Source of the DNA: Kryptolebias marmoratus | Taxonomy: Eukaryota > Chordata > Actinopteri > Cyprinodontiformes > Rivulidae | Assembly (NCBI RefSeq): GCF_001649575.2 | Contig: NC_051431.1 | Location: forward strand, 21,095,025 to 21,159,024 | DNA: 64,000 nucleotides | Reading direction: 5' to 3' | In this document: positions 58,800-64,000 of the stretch, one piece after another | Layout of the letters: the number at the start of each line of letters is the position of its first letter | Position numbering within the stretch: position 1 is the first letter of the stretch | The notes under the pieces: generated by a model | What the model was told of the DNA's origin: nothing | Databases searched by the model: none | The model's input: the letters and a program-made list of their open reading frames with translations, nothing else | Translations under genes and position numbers: made by a program

Positions 58800-59274
58800 A
58801 AGCTGCTGGTGTACTAAGCTGCTCTTCCTGCTGAAGGACCTTATAATGGTTTCCACTGGTACTTTTATTTCCTGTGATCTTGTACAAAAAAAGTCAATAC
58901 TATGACTGCCATTCAGAACAAAAAAAAAAGGTTGCAGAAGAAAATGTATTTTTGTTTGCAAGTTTTAAGATTAAAGTGAAAAGAAGAAAAAAAAATTGAA
59001 AAGTATTTCCAGAATTAGGTCAAAATGGCGGAACTAAAATGGATATTTATAAAATGGAACCAAAAATCAAACCATTATTGGTGCAAATACCTAAAATAGC
59101 TACATGCCCTGTGTAAATGATTTGGTGAATTTATACTTCAAAATAGTTTAAGTATTAACCTAGAAACTCAAAAGAAAAACAAAAAATATATATCTTCCCT
59201 TTTTATTTTCTAAGAGGCCCTAATGTGTTGTCATGCACTATAGTGAGTCTGAAATACAAACAAATAAACAAAAA

Positions 59275-59365
59275 ACATCCATCCATACATTTGCATTACC
59301 CTCTTTTCCTTTCCAGGTCTCAGGGAGCTGGTGCAGATCTCCAGCCAATAAAACCCATAAATAAA
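59275..59365 (-). repeat. Degenerate GGAT-tailed repeat fragment
   Basis: CATCCATCCATACATTTGC followed by CCTTTCCAGGTCTCAGGGAG and GATCTCCAGCC is a decayed relative of the 23.3-kb repeat. Confidence 0.5.
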
Positions 59366-62300
59366 ACAAGTTACATGTACATCACAATTCAGCAAACTCA
59401 GAGAAATAAGATTATCATTCTGGCCAAGTTCAGTTTACAAGAATAGCCAGTGAGGTTTTTCTATTTTCGCCAACCCCAGATTTGTTTACCAGTTAAACAA
59501 ACAATGACCAAGCCCACAAACAACGAGTTTGTGGGCTTCTGGGTGGGTTTTTTCACTTTCACTGTTCTACATCTCTCCCCATATCTGTCTCCTACACTTC
59601 TAAACCAAGCCACGCAGTCTCTCTTCGCTGCACTCTGGCTGCTTGGGGTTTCTGTGTTTCTCTCCATCGTCTCACTTACAGTTTCATGCTGAGTCCCATT
59701 CCCATTTGCCTGCCGCCCCCACTCACCCACACACCTCACTCAGCCCTGTACTCCCACTCGCAGCTCTTTCTCTGCAGAACGAAGGTTATTTTTAGAGATC
59801 CGCTGAGGGGTTTTAAAGATACTAAGTCCACATTGTGCCATGGATTTTCTAGAAGGAAACAGGCTGGTTCTCTTTGTGCCCCCCCTCACCCCCATTCATT
59901 TCCTTCTCTGCCTCCTCTTAGAAGCCCTGTCCAAACAATCCGCCATCCCAGCACACTTTCTCTTTTTTCACCAGCCTCCTTCATCGCTCTAACCAACTTA
60001 CTGTCAGCGCAGCACCATCACCCCCCTCCATGCTCACACCTCCACAGTTCTCTTGTTCTTTCATTCTTTTTCTCCTCTTTGTTTGCACATTCCCTAGCAT
60101 AGAAGTGTTTTTTGGTTTGTTTTTGTTTTTTTTATCAGGAAAGATGACAGGCAATCTGGGCTTGTCAACTGTCCGACTGTCCAGCAATTTTGGCGTCCAT
60201 CTGTGTTAGATTTGGGACCTTCTTCCACTAGGACATTTTGACGCTGCAAACTCGAATCTTTTTTTTTTTTGTGCTAAAACAACTGAACCAGAATCAGTCT
60301 CTGCTGACTTCATTGGAAAAACTTTTGAAAAAAAAAAGTCAGAAAAAAAACAGAAGCTCATATGGTAACAATGCATAAACTCAAACTAAACAGAACAGAT
60401 TTAGAAGTTTATGCAAAGTCAAACATTTGCAAGGTGAAAAGTTTCAACCATGCTCCTGACAGGCCTCGGTTATTTCACTTCTTTCGCAGCTCAACGGTGC
60501 CCTCTATCAGTAGACCATCTTAAACTGTCATTGTAAGAAGTAGGATGGTTTGAAACCATAAGCACATTTCTGGTTAACTTAATTTGAAGAAATTGATGAA
60601 AGTTCCTGCAATACTAATTTAACTTTCCAAAATTGAGACTCAAATCTTTAAATCTGCCTTTTTTCTACATGACACACGGCTTAAGGTGGTACATGATACC
60701 ATTAAGGGGAGGCTGGCACAGCCACCTACTGGCTTCTGTACGTCTCACCCAGCTGCCTCAAACAGCCCACACCATGTGTTAACACTTTACTCCCCAGATA
60801 TCCATGATGACAGCGTCGCCCTGTCTCTTTAAGAGGCTGTGAGGAATGCTGCGGTTCGCCCAGGCGTTTGGGGTAGTGCCCTCACACACACACATAAACA
60901 CAACCCCAAAGGTGACTCATTCTCGCTCTTTCTCCTCGTTCGCTCTCCCATGCTTCCCTACAACCTGCTCGACCTGCGTGAGGAGGCTTCTGGTGTTGTT
61001 TTCGCAGTCTGTAGAAGACAAACAAGGTGCTGCTCTCATCTGGTTATTAAAATGGCCAATATAACTTTGTATTTGAAAATAAAAGACTGCCTTATGTTTG
61101 ACCTCAGTAGCTTTTAAAAGCTTTTTATTTAAACTCCAAATATGGGCCTTGTGAAGCACATTCAGTATTTGATTTTTAGACAAAACACAGACAACATTTA
61201 GTTTCACGCAAATATCATTAATAAAGGTCAATTTCCTGTTATCACAAAGTTTAACCTCTTTCAGACTTTGTGTGCCTACGTAGAAGAGCCCCTAAGTCCT
61301 CAGCCAGCTGCCTCTAGCTGGATCCAGAGAGCCCTCAAGTGGTGGGAGTTGGCACTGCGCTTTCCTGTGAATAGGATCAATGGGCAGGCCTTCTTTATTA
61401 GATCCAGATTTGACCGTCTGAAGGCACAGATGAATGATTTTTGTAGTCTGGTGTGCAACCCACATCGAGTTCAGCCTGTCAGACATGTCTGGGGGGGAAC
61501 ACGGGGTGGTGGTGGGGGGGACGAGGGACTCTAGACCTCAAAGTGAAAGCCTTGAGAATGCGGGACAGGGTAAACCCTAAACCTGAGAGCTCAGCTCGGG
61601 CTCGCGGTCTTCCCAAGGAACAACACTTTTCTTATTGAGCCAGTGGGCCAGACTCAAATGAGAGGTGACAGCGTATTCATTTCACTCTGTGTTTTTCTTT
61701 AAGGGCTCTTTTAAAACGCTGCTGAATGATGAGCGGTCACTGGATTTATCGTTCTGAGGATGATTTAGGCTTTCTAAATGGCCCTACCTTCCTCCTGCTC
61801 TTGCTCTCCTTCATTTTTTTTTTTTATTATTATTTTTTTTACATTTGTTCCACATGAGCCAGCATTTTTAGAGGCTTTTCTCAGCCTTGCGTTGCTGGGA
61901 TGACTTCCACTTCTCCAACGAGACAGATTTAAAATGAAAAGTGAGCACCTTGGATTCCTACGCCGAGTGTGGACTTAAAGGCAGGGCGTGCCCACATTTG
62001 GGGCCAAGCTTACATGAGATCTTTGGTCTGGAAGACCCGCGTATACACTGTCAGAAATCCACAGTAATTTGTGGTGTTGTGACAAGTAATTACACAGATA
62101 CACACTCGCAGATGCGTAAATCACAAACGCTGACGCAAAGTCGTTCTTCTTTTTCGCCGGCGCGCATACCAGAGTGCATTAACGACAACATGCACTTTGT
62201 CTCGCCACCACGTGTCCTTCAGTTCGCCAAAAGTCTCATCTCAGCTTGATCCCTGAGGGAAAAAGAACAAATAGATGCCATGTTGTCGACATGACAGTGC

Positions 62301-64000
62301 TGAGGCAGGACCTGATGAGTGGCAACACTTTAGGAGGCACGGGGGAAGTTGCTCATTTATAGGGATGCTATTACCTTCATAAATGTTAGCCTCATAAAAG
62401 GACTGTTTAGCTTTAATTTAATACTTCCTCTTGCAAATTATCACTGCTCACACGAGTGGGAAGCTGTCTGCACTTTGCGTTGAGTAAACCAGGCCAGGGA
62501 GTGATCCTTTAGATGAGTTGAAGTTGCTTGTTTTCATCGTTTGCCTTGGAAACTTATTAAAACTCTCCCCTTGCTTTATATGAAGCATTAGCTTTGTGTT
62601 CAAGGAAAAAGATACAGTAAGATAAAACCTACATGTAGGATCCAATGTCGTCGCATTTTCTGTTTTTCCTCCTTCAAATCATTCAAACCTTATATCTTCT
62701 GACTTTAAGGCGAAATAACTTCCACTCTTTTGAACACGAGGCGCTGTGCTTTTATGCAATTTCTTGTAACTGCCCGAGAGCGGGCATGAAGAGATTTGAT
62801 ATTCTGCCATGCCTTCCCTGGTGCCACACTGTGATTTTCTTTCTCCCCGAGGAGAGAAGAAAAAGGGGTTGGAACGGAGTGGGACCAAATCTCCATCTCC
62901 AGATCATCTCTCAGTAGCCCCTTCGACTAAATAAATAAGCCATTACAGTTCAGAATGAGGAGCTTCATTTACTCATGGCGATGTAATCACACATATGTGC
63001 AAGTTGTCCACATCATCTCAAAATACAAGTGTGTTTTGTGGAATCCCTGGAGAAGGCGCGGTGAAATGTTAACATAGGAGCAGAGGGAGGGAAAAAAAAC
63101 TGCTGATGGGAGATAGTTTGGCATCATTTCTGTGTGGGATTATCATCTTACAAAAGCACACAAGAAGGGTTTGTTTGCAGTAATATTAAAGCGCTAACTC
63201 TAAACTGTAAGGATACCAGTGTGAGCCATTGACAAGAGCCACAATCATCTGAAAGCCACATTCCAAATCTAATACCAGTGCCAGATGGTGCAAGATTTGA
63301 TGAAACAGTAAGACTGAGGATCTGAAGTCCTTTTTTCCCCCTTACTGCCTTAAGAAAACACAAGAAAGAGTGTTTTCTAACACAGAACAAAGGACACAGT
63401 GTCAAAAAGTTTAAAAGAGTCATTGATTCAAACATTGTAGAGAAACGTAGAGACATTTCTGGGTCGTTTCTCAGCAGTGATAATAAATGATTACGTACAT
63501 GCATTCGAAAACTGCTACTTGGAAATGAAAACTTTATTTTAAAAAGACCAATTTAAACAGACAGATTTTTTGGTCATAACATCTGCAAGATAGGTTTGAT
63601 GGAGCTTTCTTTCTTTAATAACATTAGCATTGTTATGGGTTCTCGTTTGCCCTTTTTTCTGATAATTGTAATAGTTTTGTTCAGATGTGTTAGAAAACTT
63701 CTTCCACGGCATCCTGAGGAAGGCAACACAGCAGGCGGGTGAATGCCGTTTTTTCAGCAAAACGGATGTTAGGATTTCCGTCCATTGTTTTGTGCTGGGA
63801 ACACTATTATCAGTGTTGTTGTTCCTAATGATTGCATTAGGAAACGGCGCAACAAACAGAAGGTCCTAGCTGGTGATGAAAGGCAAACTTTCGCGCAGAT
63901 GACCCACCACTGTAAAAGATACGTGAGAACGGACTATTAGGTTGTGCTATTATTTAAGTGGATGATGAACCGAAGCACCATTATTGCTCTTTGGCCGTCA

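Larger units (their letters stand above)
47521..64000. other. Upstream intergenic DNA beyond the ets1 distal promoter
   Basis: 16.5 kb without a supported exon on either strand. It contains an AT microsatellite, a possible Harbinger fragment, a LINE remnant, a Tc1 copy, family A and B elements, a hAT-like miniature element and an LTR-like piece. Between them are repeat-free islands (about 50.4-51.3, 52.9-54.2, 55.3-56.2, 59.5-64.0 kb). In other vertebrates fli1 lies divergently upstream of ets1; none of its coding exons is seen here. Confidence 0.7.

Noticed and set aside
59686..60102. 138-codon Pro/Ser-rich plus-strand ORF
   Set aside because: CT-rich, CCC-rich composition, no motif, no exon signals.
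47521..64000. fli1 coding exons expected upstream of ets1
   Set aside because: I looked for PNT/ETS-like translations in this interval and found none; the gene, if syntenic, lies beyond the window.
1..64000. tRNA, rRNA or other structured RNA genes
   Set aside because: I saw no cloverleaf with A/B box spacing or rRNA-like sequence; a tRNAscan/Infernal run would be needed to exclude small ones.

Overview
This window is a stretch of vertebrate, almost certainly teleost fish, nuclear DNA. The signs are AT-rich sequence, GT-AG introns, degenerate Tc1/mariner and LINE copies, a GGAT-tailed interspersed repeat typical of fish, and many simple repeats. It carries one gene I can identify with confidence: a complete ets1 gene (ETS-family transcription factor) on the minus strand. 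Its coding sequence spans 45033 down to 6379, and the transcribed span is about 47.4 kb down to 3.9 kb. No other protein gene is convincing. A possible 3'-terminal exon of an unknown plus-strand gene lies at about 1309-1519.

I rebuilt ets1 exon by exon from splice sites and reading phase. A proximal promoter (P2, about 28.1-28.5 kb, interrupted by a 95-base assembly gap) drives a short form of 433 residues, starting in the exon 28015-28075. A distal promoter (P1, near 47.4 kb) drives a long form of 485 residues. It uses a non-coding first exon ending at 47324 and two further exons (44965-45041 and 39739-39886) that resemble the alternative N-terminus of avian p68 / long human ETS1. Both forms splice into the same seven exons: Pointed domain (17280-17399 and 16716-16916), linker and transactivation region (16375-16452 and 14605-14850), autoinhibitory serine-rich exon VII (12692-12952) and ETS DNA-binding domain (6835-6953 and 6379-6594). 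A 2.5-kb 3'UTR follows, with a polyadenylation signal at 3907-3912.

Introns and flanks are full of repeats. Family A is a dimeric unit (monomer about 330 bp) with a palindrome at one end and a GC hairpin at the other; it occurs in about a dozen places and covers roughly 10% of the window. Family B is a fold-back element with arms of about 190 bp. There are also a Tc1-like transposon (51418-52771), two LINE reverse-transcriptase remnants (43240-43880 minus, 48890-49840 plus), a possible PIF/Harbinger remnant, a hAT-like miniature element and several long microsatellites. The 47.5-64 kb flank holds repeats alternating with repeat-free islands that could be ets1 (or ets1-fli1) regulatory DNA. 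In other vertebrates fli1 lies divergently upstream of ets1, but no fli1 exon is visible here.

I found no evidence of a novel biological system. The most informative points are the intact two-promoter ets1 architecture and the unclassified repeat families.
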